Below, in pieces: positions 14,270 to 28,393 of a stretch of DNA of 64,000 nucleotides. Source of the stretch: Amoebophrya sp. A120 (taxonomy: Eukaryota; Sar; Dinophyceae; Syndiniales; Amoebophryaceae); the NCBI GenBank assembly GCA_905178155.1, contig CAJINV010000001.1:6419860-6483859 (forward strand), read 5' to 3'. The number at the start of each line of letters is the position of its first letter. Positions within the stretch are counted from its first letter, which is position 1. Position numbers and translations under genes: made by a program. The notes beneath the pieces are model-generated. The model saw only the letters and a program-made list of their open reading frames with translations, ran no database searches and was not told where the DNA came from.

Positions 14270-15590
14270 TGCGCTTGCATCTTCCCGATCCCTGACCAGT
14301 ATTGCGCAATTTGTTGTATATTATGTTGCCCACTTTTCATCTACTACTGCGCTTCTCAGTTGCCGTCTACGATCGCGCCGAATGTTGGAAAGGTGCAAGC
14401 GATGCTTCCTACATTTCGCGAGAAATTGCAGGCAAACCAGCGCTACTTCGCTTCGCCAACGTAGCAATCCAATTCGGCGGTAGAGAAGATTTCTTGTAGG
14501 ATGCTTTCTTCTAACAACGATGGATGACGGATGACGCTGAATGAAACCTGAAGAAAGACAAAAAGAAAAACACGGTAAGCATTTAGAGAAAAAGAAATTC
14601 GCCAAAAACGAGGACACTTGCTTCGTGCTCTTCTTGCACCGTTAGCGAAAAACACGTTTCCAGTTTCTCGCCCGTTTCTGGCGATTCGAGAATTGAAGTA
14701 TGAAATACAAAAAAATCGCATCTCCACGATGGTTCAGTATCGAGTTCGTTGCACATGCGCCACTTCGTTCCTCCGCATGGATTTTCTGGCTTGCACTGCT
14801 AAGTTAGATAGTACTAGTTTCTAGATGCCGTTTGTGATCGTGAAAATGTTGTGTGATCCTGCATTCAGACATCATCCAGGTGAGGCTGTGTCTTCGTTTC
14901 GTTCACGCTTTCGTTCGCAAATTTGTCAACAAAAACCGAGCTGCCCATGTTTTATTCGTCCATCCGTTCCTGATGATGTTGTCTTGAAGAAAACGTTCCG
15001 GCAGTCCTCGGTCATCCGTCGTTCGTCCTCTCCAGTAGGATCGCATTGTATTTTTTGTAGATGATCCTACGAAGAAACCTGACCTCAACACACTTGAGCA
15101 AGTATCGACACGTTCTTGTTCAACATTTTGACAAAAAAACGAAAAAGCTGACATACGCGCTCTATTTTCGCCCTGGAACAAACGAGAGATTCAATATTTT
15201 GTACGCGCACACATTATCTCCAACCTCTTTCTTTTCATCCATTTTCACAACAGCTCCTGTTCTGCCTGTGTTTCGAATAAGTAGCGATCTGTACTAAGAA
15301 AACTACATTAAAGCAAACCAGTAGTACCAACGCCAACCTCGTCGGAACAAGTAGTTTTCATTTCATTTCAACCTTGGTCGATTACGGGACTTCCCCCTTA
15401 CCTATAAGCGTTGATGTTCCTCAACTAGTTAGCCATGCTCTGGTCAGTGTGGAGAACACGAGCCACTCCTCCCCTTGTTGGGGATGGGGACACCGACACC
15501 TCCAACTCTACTTCTTGACTCATCCTTTTCCTTTCACCCCCGAGCCCGACCCCCTCTATTTGAATAAAGTTTCCCACACTCCACGTCAAC
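14270..15590. other. intergenic between lipase and VPS13
   Basis: About 1.3 kb, somewhat AT-rich. The short frames on both strands show no recognisable domains. Confidence 0.5.
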
Positions 15591-18500
15591 ATGTTCGAGT
15601 CGGTGGTCGACGGGCTGCTCCAGACGTACCTGGCCCCGTACGTGGAGGGGCTGAACTCCGAGACGCTGCGGATCGGAATTTTCAGTGGGCAGATCGAGCT
15701 CAAGGCCTTGAAGGTCCGCAAGAACTTTTTTCAGCTGATCGGGGTGGACAGCCTGCGCGTCATCAATGGCGAGATCTCCAGCATTCGGATCGAGCTCCCC
15801 AGCTGGCGCGAGCTCACGTCCGGACAGATCAAGATTTTGGTCAGCGGCGTCAAGGTGGCGCTCCGGGCGCTGCACGGGTCCACCGAAACCACCCTGGAGG
15901 AGGACGTCGAGGCGCTCCGGCAGTCGCGGAAGCAAACCATTGAGGCCCGGGAGCAAATGCTTCTGAAAGAGTACGAGCAGCGGCAGCTGCGGGGGCAGGA
16001 CGGGGAGAACACCGGGGAGAGCCTGTCGTTCTTCGCGAAGGTTGGGCGACGCCTGTTGGATAATCTGTTGATCGAGGTCACCGACCTGAGCTTCACGTTC
16101 ATCGACACAGTGCGGCGCGTGGACATCGGCGCGGATCTCCCGAGTCTCCTCGTCCGCTCCACGAACGAAAAATTCGAAGTGTTAGAGCCTGGGGCGGGAG
16201 GTATGTCTACTTGGTTGATGAATGGTTCATCTCAGTCTTCTTTTTCGAATGCTGAGTGAGATGCTTTGTTTTCTTAGTACTTCATGATCTTTGCGTCTAC
16301 TCATGTCCGCCTGAAAATAAAAAACAAAGTGAATCAACTTTCTGAAAAAAAACAAAATTTCACCAGGCGACGATGCTGCCGAAGCCACGACCACAAGTCC
16401 GCTGTTCAAACTTCTGGAAGTCAATGGCCTTGCCCTGTGGTTTACGGATGCCTCGCAGCGCTCTAGCGAAAAAATCAACGAACTGCGCGACGAATTGGAG
16501 AAGCCCGAGGAAAAACAGTACATGCTGAAGCCCTGCCGCTTAGCCCTGAAGCTTGCCCACGAGCCCGCCAAGGGCATGCTCCGGCTGCTCATCGACTTCA
16601 CGGGCGCAAGAAAACACAATCCAGAAGCGGAGAGGAATAAGAAGGCGGGGCTGATGGGAAAGCTGATGGCAAAGGCTGGCAATGCTCTAGGTACAACTAT
16701 TGCGACAGGGTCTCAGGGGGAGAAAATTTTTGGCGACCATGCGGACGACGACGAGGAGGATAGCGATCTGTATCAGGAAAACGGTCTGTCGATGACGCGA
16801 TCCCAATTCGTGGCGATCATGCGTATGGTGACAAAAAACACCCGAGATGCGGCGAAGGTGCAGGACGCTCTGACACCCCCGGAGGTGCTGGAGAAATTCC
16901 CGCTTGCGCACCACAGGTACGCGCAGGAGTACATGTTCTTGTATGGCACGAAGCTCATGCGGGAGTACAAACTTCCCCCGAATTTGCGACGAGTCATCAC
17001 CAGAAACGCGCATCGGTCGCTGAGAAAGGAAGACGCTACTTCGACGGCCCCGACCGACGCCGGACTGAACGAAGCCGCCGCCGCCGCGCAGGACAACGCC
17101 GCGTTTCAAGATGCTCTGTCTTCCTCGGAAAATGAAGAAGAGGAAGACGTCAACGAGCTGGACGATAGCGCCGCGATTGAGGAAAAACTAGCCTTGTTCG
17201 AGGATGTGATGAGCGCTTACCACATCGCAAAATGGCGAGCTGCGATCAGGCAAGCTGTGATCAAAACGAAGCAGATCGTCGAGAAATCGTCATCCGCCGC
17301 CGCGTCTGCCCGAGAAAAGGAAGAGCAGAAGAATCAGAGCTGGTGGGGGTGGTTTACGGGAAAGACGAAAGAGCGCGGCTCGCAGGCCGGGGTTGCACTC
17401 GAAACAGAAGAGCAGTGGCGGAAGCGGATCGCCGAGCAGGATAAATTAGCGGAGGAAGTGTTGCAAAACTTGCACAAGGAAGTGGAAACCGTGGCCGAAG
17501 TGGAGCTGCCGAGCCGGATTGTGGTCGGTTTCCAGTGCGCACAGTTTAGCGCGGTCCTGACGGAAGATTTGCCGAGCAAGCTGCTACAGCGGAACAAGCA
17601 TTTGTCGACCAAGTCGCGCGATCTGCTCCGCGGCAACTTCACCGGGGCGTCTTTCATGCTCGGGCTGAACACGAAGCTGGACTGCCGCGGCAACGATGGG
17701 ACGGAGCTGATCATCATGGTCGGTGGCGAAGCCATAGACGCCACGCACTACGGGAGGCCGGTGATTCGCACCAGAAGAAAAAAACAGACCAAGCGCCATC
17801 ACGGGGGCGGCCTGCGGACGCAGAAAGCGCGGGACTTCTCCACCCAAAAGTTGTCGCAAAAGCTGTCCGGGTACTCCAGCCCACAACTTCAGGGCCCTCC
17901 GTCGGCGACAGCTCCACACCAGAACAATTTGGCGTCTCAGGACACAGCCTTCTCTGACGACGAATACGACGTCTGGGGCGACCACGACCTGCAGACCCCG
18001 GGGCGCTCTACCCCCGAAGAAATCCCGTCCCCACGCACGGGGCAGCTGAAACCGATGGTCATGAAAAAGCGGGCGAACAAGTACATCCTGGATGATTTGG
18101 AGGCCGCCATGATCACCGCCTTTGCGACGCAGGAGAGCGACATGCAGTCGCTTCGGGAGGACTTGAAGCAGCGGGGCAGGGAAGCGGGTACGTTCATCCT
18201 GTTCAACAAACTCGGCACCGACCGCAACGTCATGGGCCTGTCCTACGAAGCCGTCCCGGTGGGCTTCTTTCTTCGCCCGCTGATAGTGCCAAGCATCGTT
18301 TCTTTTTTCGACGTCAATGACGAAATCGTTCAGGTGCTGGGCCCGGATCCAGCACACTTGGCGGAACAGCAGCAGCATAAGGAACAACAGGATAACGACC
18401 TTACGGACCACGTCAATTCCGGAACCACTTCTGCTGGAGTAGCATCAAGCTCGACTCCTCTACTGCCCTCAGGTGCGCTGAAGAAAACTTCTCCGCTCGG

Positions 18501-21500
18501 GGCGGCTGCAATTTCTATGTCCGAAAGCGGTGCTGCTGCCTCGTCCAGCAGCACGAGGCAAACCCGAAACGAGCACGCAGAGCTGATGGAGCAACGGCTC
18601 GACACGATCGATTACTACCTGAATTACGCCACCCAGGCGTACGCGAACAACAAGGAGGAGGTGTTGAAGCGCATTCCGGACGCGATGGACTTGTACTTCT
18701 CACTGAAATCCCCAACCGTTGAGTTCGCGACCGAAAATCGTGCGACCGCGTCCTTCAAACTGGGCAACATGCTGTTCTTCAGCCCCGTCCCTTTTGCCAT
18801 GGACAAGGCGCAGTTCCAGGTGTTCATGAACGACACCAGCTTGAAAGTGACCACGCCCCGGAAGGAACGGCTCTACGTGCTGAAGCCCGTCCCGATTTCG
18901 GCGACCATCCAGACCGACATGAGCGTCAACACTTTGGTCAACGTCAGCGTCGGCCGGTGCGAGCTCCACGCGGCGCCGCAGGCCGTATTGATCTTGATGG
19001 CCCTCCCGAACATGATCACGTCTGCGGTTTTAGACTATTCCGCCCCGGTGGCGGCTTCGGCCGGAGCAGTAAAGCCGAACAGCAGACCGCTTGCGATCGA
19101 ATCCTCCGCGGTCTCCTCTGGGATGGGTTCCAACGCCACGACCGCAGCCGCAGTTGCGCGGGGCGAGAAGCTGGGGACGATTGATGAAGGTGGGAGAACA
19201 AAAGCTGCTCCGCGGCGCGCGACAGCTGCGGCACCCGCGCTCGCCGGCTTAGTTTACAACAAGGTACGGGAGCGCTTCACCGAGAATATCAGAAATGAAG
19301 ATAGGGACGCTGCTGGTAACAAGCGACTCCGCGTGCACCGGGCAGTCTCCACCGCAACGCCGGACGAGCTGGAGGGCAGAGCCAGTGACGTTGTGGATCA
19401 GCTGGACGAGTTCGATCGCATGCCCTCGGAGGCTACGGAGATGGTTGCCGACCAGGAGGGTCTGGTGGAAGAACCCGATGCCGCTCCAGAGATGAACACG
19501 ATGGTTACGGTCGGTGTGGAGAGGATCCTCGTTACGCTGGGCGACACTGTGATCCCCGTGTTGCAGACCCAAATCCGCCTTCCGGACCTCTTATACCACG
19601 CAAAGGGACTCTCCTATTCGGTTTTGACGGAGAAGGGATTGTTTATGGACGTCAGTATGTACAACACGCGAAACGGGTGCTGGGAGCCCTTGCTGGAACC
19701 CTTCTGCTTCAACGAACTGAGTTTGAAAGTGGAAAACAAGATGGTTCTCACCTTATCCGGCACACACCGACCCTTCTACTTGAACTTCTCACCTACGTCG
19801 GTCGCAAAGCTTTCCTGGTTCGCACCCTGGTTCCTCGGGGAGGTCTTCGGCACGTCTCCTGCAGCCACCGAGGAGGCCCGCCTGCAAAAGTTGCGCTCGC
19901 AGTTGTCCGGGCTGGGACCATCGAAAGGGTCCATGTTCCAGGACGTTCTGATGCTTGAGCAGCCCAGTGCCGCCTTGGAGGCCAAGAAGTCGATGGGCCT
20001 GGGCTCTATCCATTCGGATAACTCCTCCCGGGACACGCGAGATGGCGATAGCAGAATGACCGGCGGTTTTGATTCGGTGATTTCAAACGGAGACGAGAGT
20101 GACGGGCTCGGAAGTAGTCGCTTCCAGTCGCTTTCCTCTAACACAACGTCAAATGCAGCAGCTAGCCTCGAGCCCGGCTCGACCGTGCCCGCTTCGTCGA
20201 CAACCGGTGTTGATTCGATCCTCGCCTCTGTTGCCGGCGGCAACAACGCCGCACAGCACGTCCGCTTCGATGTGAAGGCTTTAGAGGACCACGACGAACT
20301 CACGAGCGAGGAGGAACAGCAGCAGAAAACCCCGATGCACTTGTATCAGTCCCTGATCTTGTCCTTGCACCCAACCTCCTACCCGGCGTTGGTCCGCTCG
20401 CCCTACCAGGACATCGAGGACGCCTCCCTGCTGAGCTGGAACACGACCCGATTTCGCTGCATCAACGTGCTGCCCTTCACCGTCGCTGTGCGCTTCTTCC
20501 CCGCGGCTGACACCGCCGTGTCCACCGATCGGTCGGATCAAGACAGGTCCAGCTCGCGGCCGAGCGGATATTCGGGCTCAAGAACATCGAAGAAGCACGA
20601 TCGCAATCAGACCATGTACAAGACGCAGTTTGGCCAGATGTCTACGCGTCGGGGAGGCGAGACCACGCCCGGAGTTGGTGGCCAGACCACGGTGCGTGGC
20701 GGGGCTTTTGACCTGGACATAGATGCGCTGATTGAACTCCTGCCGCCGCGGATGCCGGGAGAGGCAGAAACCCTGCTGATTTCCCCGGTTCGCGGGCCTC
20801 GGGACTGGGCCGCACTGGACCCGGGTATTTTGCCGACGTTGGCGGAGAGCCTGGACTGTCGGTTGGTGAAAGCTGCCGAGAATACCGTGAAGGTTCAGCA
20901 CTGGCGAAACCACATGGACCACGCCGCGACGGCGTTGCTGACGCCCACCGGCGCAGTGACACCGGGGACAAAAGAGGTAGACGGCAGCGAGCCCGGCACT
21001 CCGAAACCCGGTGCCGTTGCACCCACCGGAAGCGACGAAACAAGCGGCACGGAGGGCGGTCTTTCCGCACGCCACCAGCTCAAAGCGCAGCGCGCGGCAG
21101 GCGTGTCGCCCGAGGCGCTCGGCAAAGCCATCGAGGCCGCTAGGAGGCAGCAAGACACAGCTCCCGACGGAAATAAAGTAGAACAAAACAAAAACAAACG
21201 CGTAGGGGGTGTTATGGCGCGCCGTCATCGTTTGTCCGTCTACCAGCAGGGTGGCATGGAATTTGGCAACAGCGTCGAGCTGAAAAACATTTGCTTCGTT
21301 GCCCGCATGCTCGCACCAAAAGCGTCCCACAAGGTGATGGTGCTCTCCAGTTCCGTAACGCTGCACAACCATTTGTCGGTGCCCTGCCGCATGAAAATGA
21401 ACGGGGAGAACGCACAGCTGAACAGTTTAGTCAGTAAATGCTGCTTCCTGGACGAAGCGGCGGCGCTCGAGCGCAACACGTACCCGCGGAAGAGCTTCTA

Positions 21501-24500
21501 CGAAAAGCACGTGCAGATGGACCTGCAGAAGCAGGAGAAGGACTGCCCCGTGAAAAAGTACCTCAACCCCGAGGAATACCTGTCCGTGTGTTCCAACGAA
21601 GTCCAGTTTCGCATTTTCGACTTCGCCTGGTCCCCGATCGTCGACCTGGCCCGCAAGCCGCAACAGAACGAAAGCCGCTGGTGCGTCGGCGTTTTCAACC
21701 TGCCCAAATCCAGCAAGGACGCGAAACTGAACGCCGAGAGCCCGAGTTTCAACTTTCTGCTCGCCCGCGAAGAAATTTTGTCCGGCCCGCCAATGAACAA
21801 GCCGATCCGTGAGATCCACATGCTCCCGGCGCTGGTCTTCGAGAACGCGCTGCCCTGCCGCCTGGCGATCGTGATCGAGGAGGTCCGGATTCGCGGCGGC
21901 AAGGACCGATATAAACCGGAGGACCTGGACGAGGACGGAAATCCAATAAAGCAGAAGCGGGTGCGGGTGGAGACGTTTGTGGACCCTTTGTCCGTCTGGC
22001 ACTGTTACGAAATCGATCCGCGCTGCTACGTGCAGCTGCATGTGCGCGTGTATGAGGGCGAGAATGCGAAGCAGAAGAACCCGAAGATAAAGCTCCCCCC
22101 GTTTTCCCCCTACGTCGAAGAGTCGCGCCGCCGTCAGCACTTGGCCGCACAGAAGCGCGCCAAGGCGGAAGCATCCGCGGGGAACGAGCGGGCGAAAGCG
22201 GGCGTGTATGGCGCAGACCAACAGGCGTCGGAGGACGCGAAAAAGACGGAAGAGAGCATCAACCGACACGTCGAGGTCGCGTTCGAGCACGCCGGCATGA
22301 GCCCCTTCCAGGCCGTCGCGAGGCTGGGGCTGCGGACGAAAGTTTTCTGCCCGATTTGGATGGTCAACCGGACGGATCTGAAACTTCCGATAGACGCCTT
22401 TCCGTCCTTTGGCGGGAACACGTTGCTGGGAAACGTTATATTGGGTGAGGACGAGAAAGCAGAAGACGACCATGAGAAGCAGCTCCTGCACACGCTCGAC
22501 ATCGCGGGCCGCTCGGTCGAGCTCCCGGCGGAATACTGTGTGCTGGACCGGGGGGTGAATCTCTGCGTGCAGGCACACACCTTCACCGTCATGGGCACGC
22601 TCTGCCAGATGTTTCACCTTCTCCCCCGCCTGATCTTCCATAACAAGAGCGAGCAGGCGACCTTTGAAATCCTCCAAGTGCCAACAAAAGAGCTGCCTCA
22701 GATGCTCCGGGTGAAGGAAGAGAAGCGCGCAGAGGAGCTCGTGGCCCAGATGGAGAACAAGCTGGCAAAGCGATCCGTGTTAGTCAACGAGCGCAACACT
22801 TTCACCCTGGCCCCCGGCGGCATTTACGTCCCGGCCCAAGACCTTGTGGCCGTGCGCTTTCGGGTCCAGGGAATGAAGCACTGGAGCAGTTTGGTCGTCC
22901 TGGGCGACGACCAGGCCGGGGATTTTCCGTTTGTGCTCGAGGGTTCCACGATCGCGACGGTCGAAATTTGCCCTGACCGCGGGCGGTTGGGGGTGAATTT
23001 TTCCACCAATAGCAGTTATCTCGTCGAGAATTACACGTATGACTACTACATGGTGATCAACAAGTGCGTGAAGGCCGAGCCACGGAAGGAGGTGGACGCC
23101 TTTTCCGACGAGGACCAGCTGTACTTCGCCGAGTTTCTCCCGGGCGAGCAGGAACAACTCGACCAGGAGCAGCCACCTGCTATCACGAACTACGGCTGGA
23201 CCGATCCGTTTTTCGAGGAAAATTTGCAGCTTCCAGAAGACGAGTTCAACGCCACCATGTCGGATCGGCAGCGACCACCGAGCTCGGTGCTGCTCAACAC
23301 CGACGACGCGCAGCACACGCCGGGCCCGGTTGACCAGCGCTGGCTGGTGGACATCGAAATTCGGGCGCGCGAACGGAACGTGCTGATCGACCGCATGCAG
23401 ATCTACGCGTACGAGGCAGCCACCTATCACATGAAGCCAGTGAGTCTGGAAAAACCGGAGGTGGTTGTTGCGAATAACAAGGCTGGCAAAAAGAACATAA
23501 AAGACAATATCCTCAAGGCCAAAAAAGGCTCGAAGCAGGCTCCTAAAGTGGAACGCAAGTCCGACCCGCTGATGCTTACAGTGACGAGAATAGGAGCCTC
23601 CAACGTGCTCCGGCTAGATCGCGACGAGGCGCACCACTTCGGCAGCCTCGCCTCGCGCAAACAGGAGGCCCAGAAATTTGAAGCGCGGGTGAATTTGAAC
23701 CGCGTTGGGCTCAGCTTCATCTCCGAGGAGCGGAAAGAAGAATTTTTGTACATGCAGCTGGATTTGCTGCGCGCGGTGTACCTGCAGGAGACGGACAAGA
23801 TGACCACGCAACTGATCATCTCCGACATTCAGTGCGACTGCCAGTTTCAGAGCCGCAAACGGGGGACCCTGTTCGATCCGAAGAGCAACGTGGCGCCGAA
23901 CACGCGGACGCTACTCTGGGACTCCATCGACACGAAGCTCCCCGTGGTCTTCGGAAACCGCGGGAGCAGCACGGGCACCGTGCCCTTCCTCGAAGTTTTG
24001 ATCACCCGGACCGCGATTGCGAGCCGCGATTTGGTCATCCCCGTGCTGGAGATCAATGTGGACGACATGGAAATCTCCATCGACGACGAAATTCTGCTCG
24101 GCTTCCAAGAGTACATGAACATCGACTTCTACGGCGAGCAAATGGGCGGCGACCTGACCGCAACAGGAGCCTCCTCAACGGAGCTGAGTCGAAGCCGCGG
24201 CGACGACGAATCTGGGGGTGGCTTCACCAGTGTCAGTGGGGGCGTCACGCCACTGCAGCAGCGAAGCATGTTGACGCGCGGCGACGCGAGCAGAAGCGGG
24301 GTCACTATGATGTACACGGAGAAGCACAGCGCAGACACGATCTTGGCACCCGTAAAAAAGTTGCCCCCACAGTTTCAAAAGTTCATTACTCTTCAGAGTG
24401 CTGAGCATGATAAAGACGAGAATTCTAGTACCGTTGACCTCGCAGCCGCAGGGCTCACGAAGCAAAAGCGCAAGACCAACCGCCAGCTGGTGTCCGCAGC

Positions 24501-27500
24501 GACGCACAAGCTTTTGCTCGCGAGGACGCCGCAGATGTGCTCCTGGGCCGAGTTGCAAGCATTCGCGAGCACGCCGATGGTTTTGGATCCGGGCTACAAG
24601 TTCCCGGAAGTCCCAGCGGTGTTGCAGATTGACCAACTGCGTATCTCCAGTATCCGCCTGCTAATCTGGGTGGAGCTCTTACTAGACAATATGGACTTCC
24701 TACCCGAGTCCGCCAAGACCGTGATTCGCGTCCTCTCTTTCGGCAACAGCTTCACAGTCGAGCGCGGCGAGCTGATTTTCGACGCCATTGGCGGGCCGCC
24801 TCAGCACCTGTCCACCAGCAACGTGTACGCGACCGCCGATGCCGCTGCCGCGGTGAAGGGCAAGGGTAAAAAGGGCAAAAATCTTGGCTTGCTCGGTCCG
24901 GTGCAGGAGGAAATCGCCATCGAGTCCGACCACAGTGCGGCCGAGTCGGAGAAGCCGGAGTACGTGGTGATTACGCCGTTCCGCGGTTCCATGCCAGTGT
25001 TTCTGCAGGGCCTGCTCTGCGAGTACACGCGCAACCTTCTGATCAACGTGATGAAAATCCTGGGCAAGTCCGGCACGCTCACCCTCGCGCGGTCGCCGTT
25101 GCAGGCCACTTCGAAGACCTTCGTGTTTTTCTCCGATTCGCTGGGAGGACTGTTCGCCGACGGCGCGCACATTTTCAACCACTTGACCTTTGATCCGGAG
25201 TACATCAGGAATCAGAAGAAAGTCCGGGCCATGAAGAAGGCCGAAATCGACGGTCTCATGGCAGGAGCAGGCGAAGCGCTGAAATCGCTGGGCGATGGCG
25301 CCGTAGGTTTGTTCGACATCGTCACCAAGCCGATCGAGGGTGCGCAAGAAGACGGCGTCGCGGGCTTCTTCACCGGCCTGGGGCAAGGGGCCATGGGCAC
25401 GCTTGTGAAGCCCTGGACAGCTCTGGGAGGGGCAATTGCCGACGTTGGTACGGGCATTTCCGCAGCGATTGCCACCGAGAAGACAGCCCAGAATAGGAAA
25501 GGGGTAAATCTAAATACATTCATAAATCATATTATAATAGTACTCAGCATTTTGTTTTCATTTCACCAGGTCCAGTTCGTTGTCGTTGCTTGTGTTTGCA
25601 TGGTTTTTTCTTTTCCTAGCTTGAGAATGTAGCTGCCACGCCATGAACATCCTTCAACAGCGGGAAGCAATGATTTCAAAAAATCAAATACGAAAACAGA
25701 TGGCCTTCGCACGCACCCTGATCGAGCCAAAGCGCCTTCCCCGGTTCCTGAGCGGCAACATGGGCGTGATCGAGTGGTACGACCCCATTGCCGCCCGTGT
25801 GCTCCACCATTGCCACCTGTTTGTCAGGCACGCGGAGCTGATGGTGCCCTTCGGACTGGTTCCCACGGCCGAAGCAGGCGCGCTTGGCGACGACGCGGCC
25901 GACGTGGACTACGGCCCGGCGATGTACGTTCTCTTCGCGCACCCAGACCACATTTCCTTCGCGCGCGTTCCGATGCGGGTGGAGTACAAGAAAAACGCGA
26001 TATCGCCGCTGGACGATGAAGAGGAAGAGGTCAACGTCCTCACCGCGATTGGCGAGGCCGGCGCGAACGTTTTGTCCGCGGCGTTGGTCTATCAACTGTA
26101 AAAATGTCTGGGTGTGGAAGATTTCGAAACTTGTGATGCACGTCTTGCATGAGCCATGATGTCTGTGATGCGCGCCCTAGCATCACATATTTTCGGAGGG
26201 CATCTTGATGCCTATTCCGCATGACAAATGCCCTATGTATCCTTGTAGCAAAACTTATACTCCTTTTGCTACTCATGCAGTACAGATTTTTTTGGAATCC
26301 AAATGCAGCATCACAAGTTGCATTCTTCCAGACCCAGACACTTTTGCAATCCATATGGTCCCTGCCGCGACGGCGGGAGCGCTGATGCAGAAGACCGCCG
26401 ACATGATTTTTGAGGAAGACGTATCCTGTGTAAAAACGTCCCCGCCACCCCAGAGTTGTCATGCAGATTTGCCATGACAGGAACATTTGTGATGCGCAAC
26501 CCAATGACAGGCATTTTCAATCGTGTTTGGGAACTTGTAATGCCGTAAACAGGATCAGAAGGTCGATTTGTGATGCGGCTTTCCTTGCTAACTTGCACTA
26601 CCTTACGGACTGAAACTCGTCATGCGTGACTCGTAAAACTCCTGGGTTTGTGTTGCAAAATCCCCATCCTGACTCTGGTGTGGGTACGTTTTTACTCAGG
26701 ATAAGACGACGATGTCTACAGCCTGGCTAACGTGGCGCCCGCCGTGCGAAACCGCATCAAGTGGCAGTGCTACCTCAACAACGTGCAGAAGGTCACAACT
26801 CAGAAGGGCGCGATCACGATGCGGGTGGGTGGAAAAAACCAAGACTCGAAAAAGCTGCCGCCCTTGAACTTCCTCCGCGCGGAATGGCTCCGAATGAAGC
26901 AACTGGTGGCGAATCAGGGCGAGACATTGTTGTTCTTCTGGCAGGAGTCAGCAGTGGAGCAGGAGCTGAAGTATTCCAACTATCAGCGGTACCGCCGAGC
27001 GAGGGAGCGCGAACTAGCGGCGCTGAACGAGGGTTGGGAGACGATCTCCATCGCCACAAGATACACGGACGACGTTCCCGCGGGTTCGCCCCCTGCGAAC
27101 AGGTTCGCCCCCGCATTGCCAACGATTCCGGATATTGAGGAAGATGAGGCAGCTAGCGGGAAGGCACAGAAAAAACGGGGAATAAAGGGTGAAGCCGAAG
27201 GCGGACCTCCGGAGCGAATGATGAGCATGGAAGATTTTCTGTCTCCGGACCGAGAGGGCGAAGACGGACAAAATTCGGAAACAACGCTGACCACGACCGC
27301 CGCGACCGCTTCAAGTACTAGCAAACAGATGCAACAAGGCCGCGAGGGCAGTGCGTACTTACCAGAACAAGCCGAGGGAAGTGCGTATGACATCTTTCCC
27401 GAGTTTCGTCAAACTACGGGGACATCGTCGCAACAGAGCGACGACGAGAGATCATCTGCAGCAAGCTCTTCCAGTGTCAACAGCGGCACTAGCGATAGTT

Positions 27501-28393
27501 TTTTCCCCCAGAAACTGCAGGTCATTTCAAAGAACCCTGTCCGGGAATCCGCAGCAGAGGCGACGCTCACCGGCAGAGGGCCCTTCATGCTGCACCCAGG
27601 CACTGGCACGTCGTCCTCCAGCGCCACTTCGTCTGCTGCCACAAATAAGAAGAAAAAGAGCCCGCACTTCGACTTTGCACCCAATGCAAGGATAAACGAC
27701 CAGGATGAGGTTGGCGGTGTGCGCGACATCGAGGACGGTGGTGCAACTACATCTAGCAGCTCCAGTCGCGCCGGTCAGCAACCACCTCCGAAGGGTTCTC
27801 CCCGTGCTGGCGGAAATAATAACGGTCACCAGCAGATAGTCGCGACGAGCAACAAGACGATCGAGCCACCGGACCACACGGTTCTGCGAGAAATGCTGAA
27901 AGTGCTCCGCGGCGAGACGCAGGAGTGGAAGCGGGTTAAAGATTCCCTAGCCATGTTTCATCGGGCGCAGCTGTATCTGGAGCTCCTCCTCCCTCACAGC
28001 AGGTCTTTGACCACCGAAGACAGCGGCAGCGTGATGACCAGCAGAATCGTGGAGTGCTACGAGGTCGAGCGGAACAAAGTGTTCGAGTGGGGCCCGGCGT
28101 TCCTGCCCACCGACGGCGACAGCCGGTGGAAGTGGATGTCGCTACAGATGGAAAAGCACCCTTTTCTCGACCCCACTCTAACCAGGTCGCAGTGCATCCG
28201 AGCGCGCAGGCCTCCCTTCGTCTTTTCCAAACTGTGGAAGCCCAAGGGACCGTGGCGAATCGTAAAAGATCCCAAGTTGACGGACCCGGAGGGCTGGACG
28301 TACGCAGTAAACTGGGGCAATAAGGTCTGGACCAAGGACGAAGGTATCGTCGACTACGTGCGGAGGAGAAAGTGGATACGTGAATTTCTGTAA
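15591..28393 (+). CDS. VPS13: VPS13-family bridge-like lipid transfer protein with C-terminal dysferlin domain
   Basis: VPS13 proteins form long hydrophobic grooves that move phospholipids between organelles at contact sites. Exons 15591-16200, 16367-25503, 25700-26089, 26361-26421 and 26709-28393 join in frame to about 3960 aa, within the family range. The chorein N-terminus is MFESVVDGLLQTYLAPYVEGLN, with LRIGIFSGQIELKALKVRK after it. Middle repeats carry VAB-like strands such as FCPIWMVNRTDLKLP. Near residue 3200 is the family C-terminal region GLFDIVTKPIEGA-x-GFFTGLGQGAMGTLVKP. The end is a dysferlin pair (YEVERNKVFEWGPAFLPTD, then EGWTYAVNWG and VRRRKWIR). Introns 1 and 2 are GT-AG; introns 3 and 4 are introner-like elements. 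Low-complexity acidic and Ser inserts separate the domains. Confidence 0.92.
26090..26355. mobile_element. introner-like element 1 in VPS13
   Basis: 266 bp starting TATCAACTGTAAAAATG and ending CTTTTGCAATCCATA. The inverted ends contain ATGTCTGGGTGTGGAAG against CTTCCAGACCCAGACAC. The target duplication TGGTC lies at 26085-26089 and 26356-26360. Removing the element plus one copy restores the frame (LSAALV-PAATAGAL). No GT-AG pair is available within the duplication. Confidence 0.9.
26422..26703. mobile_element. introner-like element 2 in VPS13
   Basis: 282 bp starting TATCCTGTGTAAAAACG and ending CGTTTTTACTCAGGATA. The inverted repeats extend through a CCC/GGG and AGAGT/ACTCT region. The target duplication AGACG lies at 26417-26421 and 26704-26708. 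Removal joins MIFEED to DDVYSLANV in frame. Only 61 coding bases separate it from the previous element. Confidence 0.9.

Noticed and set aside
21427-22677. 416-codon minus-strand frame
   Set aside because: It is the mirror of the VPS13 coding exon; the plus strand has the family motifs.
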